Of a stretch of DNA of 64,000 nucleotides, positions 14,303 through 29,800 are shown one piece after another (position 1 is the first letter of the stretch; each line of letters begins with the position of its first letter). This DNA is from Lichenostomus cassidix. Its lineage: Eukaryota > Chordata > Aves > Passeriformes > Meliphagidae. The DNA lies in assembly GCA_008360975.2 (NCBI GenBank), contig CM039182.1:101959443-102023442 (forward strand). Direction: 5' to 3'. The notes beneath the pieces were generated by a model. It made no database searches. It worked only from the letters and a program-made list of their open reading frames with translations, and was not told the DNA's origin. The position numbers and the translations under genes are program-made.

Positions 14303-16379
14303 GTAAGTGACCGCGGCATCCCCGTCTTGAGCGGCGGCTCCGTCCGCCGGCGACCCCCGACCGGCGCGCCCGGGATGGGAGGCGGCGAAGCTCGGCGCTG
14401 CGCCGCGGCGGCGGGAGCTGCGCGGCCGGAGCGCACCGCCCGGGAGCTGGTGCCGGGCATCCCGGCAGCCGGAGCCCGGCGAGTCCCGCGTGAGAACCCA
14501 GGGCTGAGAAGGACTTAACCCGGGTCCTGTTAGTGCTGTTACCGCTGTGTTTGGGTTTTCCCGGGCAAGGTCGTGGTGCTTGCGGGTCCGGCTGCCCGGG
14601 CTGGATGCGGGGTCGCGGTTCGTTCGTGCGGGATGTGACTCCAGCCCCCGCGGCTCCCGTCCGGGTGGTTTCATGGCACTGCGGCCGCTGGCGATGGCCG
14701 GCGGTGCGGCCGTGCCCTCCTTCGCCTGCCGAGCGCTGCTCTCGCCATCGCCGAAACTAAGTGCCAGGCGATGCTGGACTGGGAGCGTTCCTCGGAGCTG
14801 ATGACCATCTGTTATCGCCCTGGAGAGGAGACGGGCAGCTGGCTAGCGGGGCATCAGAGAATGAGATAAAAGAATCGGCAATTACAGCAGAGCATTCTCC
14901 AATAATTCCACTTTTGCATTAACAAAATGTGCTCTCTTTTTTTTTTTTCTCTATTTTTAATAAATAGTTCAGGGATAGAAGAGAGAAATCTCTGCTCTTT
15001 GTTTTGAGCGTGCAGTACCTCGGGGAGTAATTTAACAACGTCTTTGCTGACAACACCCATCTTTTTTTCTGTGGAAAATACAAACAGAGTAAATGGGACA
15101 CAATATTACTGCATATGTGGCAATTCTGGCATTAGAACAGAAAAGAGATGAGATTTAAAGACTAAGCAGGCAAAGAGGAGCATGGGGCTTTTTTTTAGTC
15201 GCTTACTTAATCGTCTTTCAGTACAATTAATTGAACTTTGTGAGTGGTATTATATTCAGTGATGTCATCTTTTGCCCCATCAAAGAAAAAATAATAGAAT
15301 GCTCAGAAAGAGAAAAGGAGGAGGGTATCCTCCACCTTGGTAGCATGAAGAAATAGGTTCCAAAAAGAATTGCACAGTGCAGAAATGCTCCTACATGCTG
15401 TGTTGTTTAGCTCAGATCATGGGAACAGAGAGATGACTTCTGATGGTCCAGTAGGACAAAAGCCACAAATGCTCAGTGTTTAGTGTTCTGCCAGTTTCCC
15501 TGCAAGCACTCGTTAGGGTTTCCCCGGGTGACTCACAGGGTTTCACTTCTCCTTTAATAGGATTTGACTTGCCATCTCTTACCTGCCAGCCACCATCTCC
15601 CCTTTCTGAGGGCAGGGAGGGAGGAGGTTGAATTTGTCAGTGTTACATAACAGTTACCTGGAACATCGCACATGTTCCCAAACTAGGGATGCTTCTGGAC
15701 TGCAGGCAGGAGATGAATTTCTAATACTGCAGATCAAGTGTTAATGGCTAGGAAGAAACTTTCACAGGGCACCACTTTCCAGTGTTTAAATGTTTCCCTT
15801 GTGCATTTCACAGTAATTCCTTTCTCACTCATTTAAGCAAGACAAGTAATATGTTTAAACCTCCCTCCAGTAATGTGTAAGTAGTGTAATGAAACAAATG
15901 GCATCTATAGATCAATTATATTGCCTTCCTGCTTTTAGTTCTCCTATCCCCTCAAATCCTGCATGACATCACTAACCACAGTCAGTGTGCAGTGTAACCC
16001 CAGAACATATTAGGGAGGGGGGCTTGGCATCCTCTGAGCTCTGGGGCTTTGCAAACTCTGAAACGAGCAAGATCTTTTTCCTGTTTACTCTAGTGGATGC
16101 CTCTAGCTCTATCATTTACCTGGAGTATAAAGAAACTAATTAACTGTTTGGCAAGAGTGTAGTGGGACACGTGGCTTCTTTAATACTGGTGGTCTGCCTG
16201 TCTCTTTCTCACACACAGGAGCTGTGTGGGCAAGGAAGGTACACCTATTAGTTTCAACCCCCATCCCACTTGTTTAGGGTTTTAATTAGCAGGAATTTGA
16301 AGGAGGAAGAGCAAGCAGAGACACCTCTTGTGCTGCAGGTCTGCCCTTGGTCCTCATCCTCTTCTCTCTCTCGCTGCAG
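14303..16379 (+). other. TMEM200C: Putative intron 1 of TMEM200C
   Basis: GT at 14303 and AG at 16378-16379, preceded by a long pyrimidine tract (16350-16376). The first 500 bases continue the CpG island and the rest is ordinary AT-rich sequence. I see no other gene, RNA gene or recognisable repeat. Confidence 0.55.
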
Positions 16380-16415
16380 GAGCTGGAGTGGCCGTGGGGG
16401 GCAGTGCACTGTTAG

Positions 16416-18050
<1,635 letters not shown>

Positions 18051-18900
18051 ATAAAACAGAGATGGCAAGAGCACACCTTGCATCCCTCCACACCTTCCCT
18101 GCTTCTTCATCTCCTTGTGGACTTAGGAAATCAATCAATATCCAAAGAGCTGCACTATGTTACCCTTGAAAATTGAATTCCATAGATCCTGTAGATGACT
18201 TCAGGAAGAAAAAAGAAAATCCTTTCTGTCTAATTGTGATTGTATGTTTCATGCAAGCCAAATTGTATTAAACATCCACAGTCCAGCAAGTTCTTTGGAT
18301 CAGATTAATACAATTTTGGATGGTATAGCTGTGCACTTTACTGTTTTGATTTTTAAGTGCCCCTTCTTCTCCTCTGATTTCTTGCTGATTTGCCACTAAC
18401 TGCTTGAAAGCTGCAGGCACCTTTTTAAGCTCAAAAGCAATGTGGTCTTCAGAAAGAAAGCTGAGCTCTCTCTTTGTTTTGGTTCGATTACTAAAACGTT
18501 TGCAAGGCCTTAAGGATGATGTACCTTGACAAAGAATGAGTTTGTTTAAATTCTGGAAAAAATGACAGTTTAGAAGAGACTGGAGCAGAACAGAGCTCTG
18601 ATGGTTTAGTTAAAACCATTACATTCCTGAATCCAAAATACATATTACTACATGATACTTTATCAAAGTATTATTACACATGTATTGACTAATAGCATTA
18701 AAAGATTTTTTAAAATAAAATATTTACAAACAAAACTTACAAAAATTAATTTCTTTATTTTCATAACTAATTATAGATATTAGAAACTGTTTCATTTTAT
18801 ACTGTGAGAGATTATAGAAATGCTATGATGCCAAAAGCTTGCTTAAACTTTTAGGGAGGTAATTAATAATTTATGTGTAATTTCAAAATAAATACTGGTT
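18051..18900 (+). other. TMEM200C: Probable 3'UTR of TMEM200C
   Basis: AT-rich sequence after the stop. AATAAA hexamers occur at 18050-18055 (touching the stop codon and so probably not used), 18714-18719 and 18887-18892. The last two are the likelier cleavage signals. The true end could lie further on, since the AT-rich character continues to about 19.7 kb. Confidence 0.5.
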
Positions 18901-20994
18901 TAGTCTTTGAGAAACCACACTGTAATTCAATCAAGAGATTATGTCTCCATTTCTGATAGTGCTCTGTGACACACAGCCTAAGAAATGTGGGATTTTGACG
19001 TGCTAAGGGAAAATTTTTTTAAAATGTTTGATCTTTTATTCAGATTAGTTTTTTTGTGAGTAACAGAATAATCTTTAACTGAAGCACCTTTTTTCTGGAT
19101 TTTTCAGTTCCTTATAACTGTTGCATTAAGCCTTTCTGCCATTGCAGTTCCTATTCATGAATGCATGTGCATAAGCTTAATTTTAAAGCATAATGATAAC
19201 CCTGTCAGTCTCTTAGCAGTTGGCCATGTTGAAGTCAGTAGCGGTTTGTCACTGAGTCCAGCGTGATGAGGATTTCTTCCTGCATGAGAAAAGCATCAGG
19301 TTCCTGAAGGCTGGAGAATGCCTTGTCTGTAGGTAGAGTTTTTGGTAAATTGATGAGCTGTTTCATTTTCATAGCTGCAGCATGGCAGGCACTCGTGTTT
19401 TGTCAAAACAGCTTTATGCACTCAGAAGATTTTGTCAATACTTCTGATTTTAAATATGGATGTGGCATTTCTCTACTGTGGGAAGAGAAATCGACATCAA
19501 ACAAACACAATGTGTAGGCAGGCAGAAATCTTTCTGTTGCAATTAAAATTTTTCTTGTGGTTTCATGTTTTAAAGTTCTTAGCTACATATTTACTTACAT
19601 TACAGTGCATTGCAACATGGATTATAACTGTCACTAAATACAATTACATTTTGAAATCCTGCAAAATTCTGTACTAAATAAGGCTAATTTAAAAGAAAAG
19701 AAGAAAAGAAAAAAAAAATTGCCATGTAAGAGTCTTGAAACTGGAGAAGCAGAAGGTGCCTTGCGCTTGTTCTCTTGAGCAAGAGAGACATCCACGTGGC
19801 AATATCTTTCCTCCTGCCAGTGGCAACAAGTGCACTGACAGTATGAACATCACTGGCATTATTTTGCTATTAAACTGCTAGCACACAGCTGGCAAAAATC
19901 TGCTGTAAAACTGCCTGTATTGGCATGGGTTGGATTAGGCACCACAGAAAGTGGTGAGCAGGTGGCTCAGCTGGTGCTGGCATTTGCATGGATCTTTCAG
20001 TTCTCCATGGGCATGTGCTACTGCTCCTTCTCCTGTGACTTCCAGAAAGATTTATGAGATATCTGAGCAGAGTTACCTGGTACTGATGCAGATTCTGGTT
20101 ACAGAGCCGAAGACACCCTGTTTGTTATTTTCCATACTAAAACCTTCCATGGAGATGCAGGGAAAAAGGCAAGTTGTGTGCTACTTACTGGGGCATGGAA
20201 TCCTTTTCAAGATGTGACAGGGGTTTGTTTTATTCTGATAGGGGAAATCATGCTTTTTAAAATATTCTTAGTAAATATTTCTTCTGTCATCTGAAGTGTG
20301 CTCTGGAAAAAAAAAAACAACTTTAAAAAGCCTTTGGTTACTCCTTAGATTGATTTAAATCAAAGTAGACCAGTAATTATTCTGATGATTAATTTACTGC
20401 AAAGTCTTCTGAATGACAAAATTATAACAGTTTGTGTTTAATAAGTAAAATTATAGCTTGTTCCTGTGTTGCCAAAAAAGATGTGAAACATGAACTTTCA
20501 TCAGTCAAGCAGGATTTTTTAATAACAGCAGCAAGAAGTGATTTTCTAGCATATAAATTACTAAGAAGAGAAAGCTGCCTTTCTGTCTTTGCAAGCCATT
20601 ATTTTTGCAAATTTATTAATTAAAACTATTTGTTGGGCAATTTGTGCAGGGGTGGAGTTGGAGTCAGAAACCTTTGTTTAAAATTCAAGCTGGGCAAATT
20701 ATTTCCAACCCCGATGCTGGAAAACAACAGAGAGGTTCAACCCCTGTGCACCATCTGTGACTGCTGTCAGTACAAGCAGCTGGTAAAGAGCTGAGCCTTT
20801 CCTGGTGATACCCACAGATGATGGGGGTGATGGGGTTTGTACTTTGATTGGCTCTTGAGTCTCTCTGGTCTGGCCCTGACAGCTTCTCAGGACTGCCCGG
20901 CTGCCTCTTGACCATCATTTGCAAATCCTGTCACAGGATGCTTATCCATTTCCCTCCAATCCAGGCTCTTCCTTCTAGCCTTCCTCTCTGGTGT

Positions 20995-21009
20995 CCTGCC
21001 ACCTAGTGC
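20995..21009 (-). promoter_or_regulatory. Candidate CTCF site
   Basis: The reverse strand reads GCACTAGGTGGCAGG. This fits the CTCF core CCASYAGRKGGCRS at every position except the first base. It is a motif match only; occupancy is unknown. Confidence 0.4.
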
Positions 21010-24000
21010 TTCCTCCACAGTCCTTGTCAAGCACCAGGAACTGTCTCTATTGCCAGTATACAGCTGCCTGCATGTTCAGAAAGAGATGGGCTGTCATACA
21101 TGTTTATTTATAAGTAATTAATTAAAATTAATTAATTTAGAAAAATTGTTAATGTTTATTAAGAAAGACTCATTAGTCCCTGTATTTGAGAAGTGATATT
21201 CCTGAAGATATGGTAAGCTGCCATACTTAGCAATACATTTTTGCTATGGAAAAATCGGATTTTGGGTTGATTTGGGTATTTTAGCATAAATATGCTATGA
21301 TGTTTATATAAAATTTCCAGAGGAAGGTTAATTTTGCCCAAACCCTCAGAATACCTGCATACCTAGGAGGGAGGCTATGTCTGCTCATTATGATTGTGGA
21401 TGCTGTTTGGACCAGTCTGAGGACAGGCAAGTGCCCTAATTGTACTTCAGTCGTGCTGCTGTTTGTTACAAAATCCTCAGGACTCTGGAGAAGCTGCTGA
21501 CGTGATCATACTGTAACCCAGTTCTGGCTCAGTTTTCGCTGGCTAGCAAAGTATTTAAAATCCTTGCATTAACCTGGCTTGCTTGGCTGGACTGATTTAC
21601 CAAACTCCCCAACTGTTGACATATCAGCTGATCTACTACAAAAGACTATAGCCCAGATTTATTAACCTGTATTGTTTAGATACGTTTTTAAGAGCTTTTT
21701 CAAGGACTGATGCTGTCCAACAGTGAGCAATAGTGCACTTAGAAACATCGAATTAGGTAACTGTTGACGTTTTAGTACTGCAGTCTGAAATGCAGATGTT
21801 ATAGATTGTTGCAGATTTCATAACGGACAAAACAGTTTACAGAGAAGTAGCAATATGACTCTAATTAAAAAACAGTTGTTATTACAAGTAAAGGAAATGA
21901 CAGAATGATAAATCTTATTAGATTATAGATGGAAGAATAGCTTTTGATAATGCCAAACAGTTTTTCTTACCATACAAATCCCACAAAAAATATAAATGCT
22001 CACTGCTACCTGACTAGTAAAATCTTAGTAGAGATTAAAAGCATAGATTTGGGGGATATTTTTTAATTCTAGGAAAAAAAGATCCCTCTGACCTTTTCAA
22101 GACTCTCAGTAACAATAATGTAATGCTTTAGCTAGGTCACTTAATTACTGGGTTTGAGTTTGGGCTTACAAACGGCACGTGCAGACACAATCTGAGAGGA
22201 TAAACAGGTCATAACAGCCACAGGAAAAAAGTCTTCCATGGAAGAGTATATCGTTATTATTTCATTTTAGAAGCCAGAATTTCTATTTACCATTTCTAGA
22301 AGCTCCAAGACAGAAAAGAGCACACTAGAAATTGTCTTCTACCATTTAGCTTTCACTGTAAACTTAGAGACAGAGGGGGACCCTGGGGATCTGACAAAGG
22401 CATACACAGTCAGGTAAAATGGCATTGAAGTTTGGATGGGGGAACTAGGCTGCTAGAAAGGGTCTGACTGGATTACAGAATAATTCAGGAAACAGAGGAA
22501 CATGGCATGTGTTTTTCCACTAGTCAGTCTTTTATCTACACTTTAGTGAAGCCAAAATACTACTTTTAAAGGGTTTTTAATCCATTGTTATTCTTTTTAA
22601 ATTACATTGCAATGAGACAGAAAGCTATTTGGGGACAGTATGAAAAGAGGTACAAACTAAACAAATGTCAAAAATCACTGTTAAAAACTCAGTCTGTGAT
22701 GTTTTCTTTATCTTCCTCTGCACAAAGGAGTTTCAGTCTAAGATTTTTGAGCATTAATTTTTCTTTTTTCCCTTTCCCTTTCTCCCTATGACAAGTTTGG
22801 TTCTACTGAGGACACATAACTGATACTCTTAGACTGGAAGGTAAAAATAGGGAGAGATGGTTTGGCTTTAGAGAAGCAGCCTGTTCTATGATAAACGTCA
22901 TAGCTGAAGTAAAAAATGGCAAGTAAAAAGTTAATATTCAGCATGCAAGTTTCACCATCACGTAAGATGATGTAATTCCATCACACAGCCTCAGATTGCA
23001 TTTTGTTAATCAGTCATAAGATTTGGCATGATCCCGCCTGACCTGCTTGAGAGCAGGCTGAGACGATGCCATACAGCTCCCATTTTGTTGCCAAAAGCTA
23101 AATCAGCCATATCTAAAGGAGCAGGACTTCAGAGCATGACTGTCAGTTCTGGCAAGACTTGGAGCTGCTAGAGGCTTTGCAAAGAGGTAGGTTGGTACAG
23201 GGTGCAGTGCAGCTCCCTCCACATCTTGAAGCAACACAGAAACCTGTGGCAGAGTCTCACACAAAACTGCCTGAAAAGGCACAGAAGAGTCTCCAGAGTC
23301 AGCTCAATAAGGATAAACCCCTCATGAAATAATATGGTACTTCTGCAACACCATAAACTAGCCTTCCCCCCTCATTTCTGGAGTCTACTTTAGGTCTCTC
23401 TGAGGAGTGTAGCATGTTTTTAATTCACTGACTTTACAGTCAAAACTCTTTTTAAAGAAAGGCAGTTTGGTCTCAGAGCCTAATAGCAACTACTATTTTA
23501 AATTCTTATAGAGTCCCCATTAAATTGGTATCCAATGATCTCACAGTCCTTAATGTATTTCTCTCTTACCTGCCTTGGGTACAGAGCATGACTATCTTCT
23601 TCTGTGAAAACAAGACAGAGATACAGCCACAGACAAAGTGTGTAAAGACCAGATTTTTATTTTCTTTAAAAGGAGAAGAGTATAGTCACCAGTATGCAAT
23701 GATGACAGCATGCAAGTATCTGCCTCTGAGTGATGTTTCCAAACCATGCAAGTAGCCTGCTGTTGAACAGAACTTTGAACACTTGTACTCCAACAGGAGA
23801 TCCAACAGTAACTCTGCTCCTTCAGGTTTAGCAGAGACACTTTCAGCATGTGAGGCACTGAAGTGCTAATTTAGGTCGCCATCTTCCAGACTCATCACAC
23901 ACAATATTACACAAAATAAATTAGCAAGACACCATACAAAACATTGAAGGACACAAGTGATAGTAGGCAGCTGATGACATTCTGTTTAAAACCAGAAAAT

Positions 24001-26732
24001 TAAAATAAGAACAGGTAAAGTCTGGCACTTCTTATTATCTTACTGGGGTAACACAGCACAAGATGATGATAGTCGCAGTTCTTTGGATTTTAGAAACAAA
24101 ACTGTCTGCTGGCACTGCTAACGTAATTAACACTACAGGCTGCCTCGGGGCTGAAAATGCAAACAGAACTGTTCTGTCCTTGTGTCTGTCTTTGCAATGT
24201 GTGCAGCTTCTGGAGCAGCAGCACTGAAACAAGGACGGGTGCTGAGGGTGCATCTCTCATCACCTCTCGCCACAAGAAAGCTGTGGATGTTGTTTCTTTT
24301 AAACTATTAACTCAGAGTTGGTTCACTGTCACCTTAATGAAGCACTTGCACTCTTTAGGGTATTGCTTGAGTTTAATATGCAAAGGAAAGGTGAGGATGC
24401 CTTTCTAGCAATGTTTTCTACAAGGATATACTGCCTCTCCTCTGGCACATGCGGAGGAAAACCTGAACAGGAGCTGTAGTTCTGGGATCAGTGAGCTTCT
24501 AATGCTGCTAGTGTTGTGTCTCAGTAGCCATTTGGCTGGTACATGCTTGTCCCTGACAATCTGGGAAGAAAGGGTCACATGATGAGCTAGGGAAGGTCAG
24601 CAGTTTTAGCCATCGCCAGTTTGTATGTCAGCTGCCAGCATGGCACCCAGCAAGCCCCGGGAGTTACCTGAAGAGCAAAAGAAGCCAACCAGAGTACAGG
24701 TTGCAGCAATTCTGATGCCACCAAGAAGGCTCTATTGAAGATGGCAAGCAAAGCAATAAGTCACTGGCTTTCCATTGTACTTGTCCTTGCACTTCTGAGT
24801 GGTCACATTTGGCCAAAAAGAGGACCCACAAAATGTTGCAGTTCCACCAGGAGTGGTCCTTATAGATTTGCGGCTTCCACCTACGGCTCCCTCCATAAGA
24901 GAGCTCTTCATTTCACTGGCAAATTGAAATGCAGTCCTCTACCCAAATAAATATTTTAGTCTGCCTAATGATTCACCAACAGGTTGAATTCTCACATAGG
25001 CAACAGATTTCTCAACAGCAAGGTTTTCTGGCGAACAAATTAGGTATGTATCTGTCATAGTTCAATCCGAGCCAACAACTAAGCACCTCACAAAATGTTC
25101 TGCAGAATGTCTTGGCTTAGTTTACAGCTCTAGATAAATCTCACGCAATTTAGGCAGATGTACTCAGGTAACTTTGCCACTATAATAATAGAACTATGTG
25201 TTTGAGCAAAACTGATAAAGTGAACAGAAGTGTTTAGTTTAATCCCAGCCTGAAGAAATGGTGGGAGACAAGAATCAGATTTGGATCAACAACAGATCCT
25301 TTATTTAGAACTGCCATTTTAAAATTGAGTTTCTTGTCAGATATGAAATTTTCACACCATCAGTTCAGACATTCCCAGATACTTTTGTAAATTCAAGATG
25401 TCAAAACATTAGGGAATTAAAGCATAAGTTATTCAAATTATTTTAAAATGAGTTGTGGTTTCCTATGAGCAGTTGGAATGCTTATAAAGTGCAGGGAAAA
25501 TAAAGATTCCTCCCTAAATATATTTACATATTCATAAAACATTTCTTTTTTTAACATAAAAACGGAATACATGTGGCAATGTGGGAGATGGAGAAGCTTT
25601 TTGTTAGCAGGAGCTCCAAGGTGAGTAACATAGCCATTGCAAACACATGCTGATAAATGTTCCATACTATGATACCAGATTGCTTTATCCTTTTTTGTTT
25701 TCCTTCCAATCACATGAGATGATAGACTATTTGTATTGCACATAGTAAATTGAAGCAATGTCCAGTATGGAGCCTTCCCTTGAAAAATCTGTGCTTGATC
25801 AACATAGGCAGTGTGTCATTTTCGTGACTTTGAAGTAGTAAGTAATGCACTGGTTTTACTGTCTTAAAATATGGAAGCATTAGCAAGTCTCGATCTATCA
25901 AGGAGAGTCCTGAGAATTGCTCTGCTTCTCCTCTGTCAAGGGGCTACAACTTAATCAGCTTTTGTTTAATTGAATAATTCTGTTATGGTAGAGATTGTAA
26001 GCAATTGTTACACGTGCTTGAATCTGCATCAACGACAGCAACATGACATAAATAAATCAGCATGGTTATGCTCATCGAAAAGACATTACTTCTACATAGC
26101 CCAAAGAACAGCCAAGTGCTAAAAACTGAAATTCTGGTGCAACACATGGGGTAACATATGCACTCAGAATAAAACAGGTGTCAGAGATGGGGATGGCCAT
26201 GAGGAAATGGCTGATTTCAGCACAGCACTGATTTAAAACCATAGACATGGTGATCAGAGCTGCTTGAAATGGGAGTTAGACTGAACCTGCCACAAGTTCA
26301 CAAAAAATAAAAAAGTATAAAAAAGAAGGAAGAAAGAAGAAGAAGAAGAAAATCCAAGCAGTAACTTAAGACAATGCTAAGGAGCTCACCTGCAGTCCAT
26401 GAAAGCTGCTCAAAAGGAGAGAGGAACTCTCCCCATCAGTCAGGCACATAGGAAAGGGCCCAACTTACTGCAGGAGCTATTCCCAAGGCAGGAGATCCTT
26501 AGTGCCAACTCGCTGCTTTCAGGCCCCACAGCAGAGTGGCTGGTGTGTCCTGAGTGGATGCTCCCCCTCCAGAGAGTGGTGGAACATTTCCTACAATTGC
26601 AGACTGCAGCACAGACGCTTCCTTGGAGAGTGAGCAATAGGGACAGTGGGGACAGCAGCAGCCTTAGCATGACTCAGCTCACCCTACAGAGGAGCCCAGC
26701 AGCCTCAGGAACAGGAGCATGGAAAAGACACT

Positions 26733-26886
26733 TCATAAGAATAGAACAGTTTGCATTAAAGAGACCTTCAAGAACATCCAGTTTCAACCCTCCCGCCATG
26801 GGCTGGGACACCTTCCACTACACCAGGTTGCTCAGGACTCCATCCATCTTGGCATTGGACACTTCCAGGGATGAGGCATCGACAAG
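26733..26886 (-). mobile_element. CR1 LINE 3'-end fragment
   Basis: On the minus strand this reads as the familiar CR1 3' untranslated end: a gene-body stretch equivalent to 'gatggagtcctgagcaacct', a 'ggtgtcccagcccatggcgg' segment, and a terminal 'gttctattcttatg' corresponding to the short tandem CR1 tail. It is heavily 5'-truncated, as most avian CR1 copies are. It overlaps the last third of a 165-codon plus-strand open frame, which argues that the frame is not a gene. Confidence 0.8.
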
Positions 26887-29800
26887 TGATTGCTGATATT
26901 CCTACATGTCCAAGATTGGAGCTAGCCTGAGACAGGACAGCCCATGCCACTGAATCCTGCAATTTGCTGCTGCTTCTCTGAGTCATCTGAGTAAATTAAA
27001 GACTACAGGGAGAACCTGTGCTCCAGCTGTCTGATCTTAAACAAACCAGCATCTGCAAAGGAAAGCATAAGTGCTGCTGTGTGAGACCCTGATGCACATT
27101 TGCTGGTACATTTACTGCAATCCCATTTGGTGCTGGCTCCACTTTCTATTTGCAGTAACTCAGCACTACACTTGCTCAGTTATTCCAAGTAGGATTACAG
27201 CTGCTCAGAGACTCTGGGATAGCTCAATGCCCCCATTGCAACAGGGGCTCTGCAAACCAGAGCAAAATGGGCTTACAAGCAGCTGACTAACAGCTGCCAA
27301 AGTGAGCTAGCCCAGAGCCTTTACCAGCTCAAAGGGATGACACTGAGCATCCTGCTCTGCAGCAACGGGCTGAGCAAGAGGTTCCAGCTGGGAAATGCAG
27401 TCAAATACAGAAGCATCATGGAAGAGGTAGAAGTGTAGGGCCCCATGCTGAAATGGATACATGGATTAGAGGAAGAGTAAAGTAAGAGTAGCATAGAAAA
27501 TAAACAGTGATGGGAAAAGCAGTGTTAAAAGGTCTTGTGATGGGGCAGTGACTCAACTTAGCAAATTCTACAAAGCCATGCTCCTGACAGTGGGAAAAGG
27601 AAGTGTACTTTAAGTTTTTGAAAGGCAGATTGAAACATATAAGTGCTTCTCCTGGCTATAAAGGGGTGAGGGAGATCTGATTTTATGGACCACATTCACA
27701 TGCATTACTTCTTGCTTTCTGTGTGCATAAATACTGATCAGTTGAGCAATGTTCCTCCCTTTCTGCTTTGAAAAAAACCAGAACAGTGTCACTGTAAGTC
27801 CTGCAGTGACTAAGATGGGGGGCAGCACAGGTGTGGGCGTGGTGCATAGGACAAGTAAAGAGTTAAGGCGCACAGATATGCCAAGGAATAGATACCTGGC
27901 TCTTACCCTCAGCGGATACTAAAACATGCAGAAGGAAATAAAAAAGTGAAACAAATACTGACACAGGAGTGCCCGTCTCTTGACAGATTAACTGTTTTCT
28001 CAAAGCTTATGCTCCTGAAATTGTATGTTTACCTTACTTCTTATGCATTTAAAGTTTTTCTTGTGTCAGCAAAAGTTAAAATGCCCTGAAACATATCTTA
28101 AAATATAACTTTAAGTCAAACTCAAGATTCGATTGGGCTTTGACTGATAATATATTAACATTATAATGTATTTGTTTATAACTCACAACTACTTTGTAAA
28201 TTATTTCATAACAGTACCTAAAGGGTTTCAATTATTCAGGCTGAAATTATATTACTTCAATATAATTTTAATTATATTTTATTTGTTTGAATATAATTTT
28301 ATTATTTCTGCAAATAATTGTCTTTCAGGGCTTTATGTATGAAATCAGTAGACAGGGTAATTTCAGTATCAGGCTCAGAGTCTAGTCAGTGGATTTTAGT
28401 AAAGTCAGTCAAGAAAAAAATGTCTTCTTCACAAAGTTAAAGACGAGAGAAGAAAATCTTTTTGTCAGCAGAGCCATCAAGTCTCACAGAGCCCACTCAC
28501 CCTCCCTCTTGTCTGTCTAAGGTCCCTGTTTGGCCTGGATTTCCCACAGGTCACCTAACACAAGGAGATAACACCCCCTGGGACAAGACTCAAGAATCAG
28601 GTCCATAGATTTTTTTACAGATCAAAGTATTAATTATGCTGTGAAGCACAAGGCTCACATCAGGATACTGTATTTGGAGGCAAATCCCTGAAAAAGGTCC
28701 AATTGTGCAGAAGAATCTCTGCATTTCTCAATTAAATTTATTTCAGCAAACTGAATTCCCAACAACTCTCAGTAACAGCCATTGTCATGCAGAAAATTGG
28801 GGGTTTGATTTGGTCTCAGCAGCATTAGATAAGACCTCAGTGTCACTGATGGCACTGCCTCCACGGCAGTCTGAGTAGGATTTAACCTCAAGTCAACTTA
28901 ATTCTGAAAAACACCTCTGAACCACAGAGCATTGTAAGCTTGGCCTCTACCTGAAGGGAATTTATCAAAAGAAAAACTCTCAACAGGTCTTTGACTCCAG
29001 TTCACTACTGACAAGCAGGTGAGCAGATTCCTTGTCTTAGAAAAAGACATATGAAACTTCCCATAAACTTTAAAAGTGTATTAGAAACTCAGTGTGATCA
29101 CCTCTCTCTGACACACGTACTTGTCACTGTTTAATGCTTATTCAGTATATTTTTTTCTTACTCAACAGCCTAAAAGCTGAGCTAGGCACCTACTAGGAGA
29201 TAATAAATGCTGGATTTCTTGTAAAGAGTGGTATAAACTACTATCTCATACAGGTGCTCATCTCTCTTTTTTACATTAAGAAACTGAAGGTTCAAAGGGT
29301 AGTGAACAGCCAGGCAGTAATTTATTGGGTTTTTTCAGTTTGAAGACAGAATTATTAAAGTGGTAAGTCCAGTTTAAAAATAACATATGTTTTTCCACCT
29401 CTGATCCAAGCATTGACACCCCACATCTTGCAATTTGGATAAAAATAATTTTAAATAACATTTCTAAAATAAATTGTTAATAGTTTCAGCTGATCTTAAA
29501 ACGTGATTTTATAATTAGAAGATAAAAAGTCAATCTACACAATAGAAAAGAAAAAGTCCTGGATGGACACTCAATACCTTTTGTTTTAATTTTTAAGTAA
29601 TTAATTTCTTTCTCATGAGTGTGAAAAATATACTCTCATTTAATATATAGACTTCTTAAGACTCTTTTTACCAGACTTGCTTCATGTTTCTGATGCACAG
29701 GTCAGTGACCAAAAGCCATGGTCAGAAGCCAGCTTCAGAAGTGTTCAGCGTACACAGTGCTTGGATTTAAGCCCATCTGGGAGTGGTTTTGAGAAGAAAG

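Larger units (their letters stand above)
13790..14800 (+). promoter_or_regulatory. TMEM200C: CpG island promoter of TMEM200C
   Basis: A kilobase of extreme GC and CpG density in an otherwise CpG-poor window. It contains GC boxes (13824-13833 GGGGCGGGGC, 13841-13850 GGCGGGGCGG) and an RFX X-box-like element at 13947-13959. I see no TATA box. A clean splice donor (CTCG/GTAAGT) at 14303 leads, after about 2 kb, to the acceptor of the TMEM200C coding exon, so the island is best read as promoter plus non-coding exon 1. The long open frames here on both strands are composition artefacts. Confidence 0.85.

Noticed and set aside
13629..14801. Several overlapping open frames of 60-330 codons on both strands
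   Set aside because: All lie in the CpG island, where stop codons are rare. They are Arg/Ala/Gly/Pro-rich on every frame, overlap each other on both strands and match no family.
26399..26896. 165-codon plus-strand frame
   Set aside because: Its last third is the antisense of a CR1 3' end, and no recognisable domain or splice context was found.
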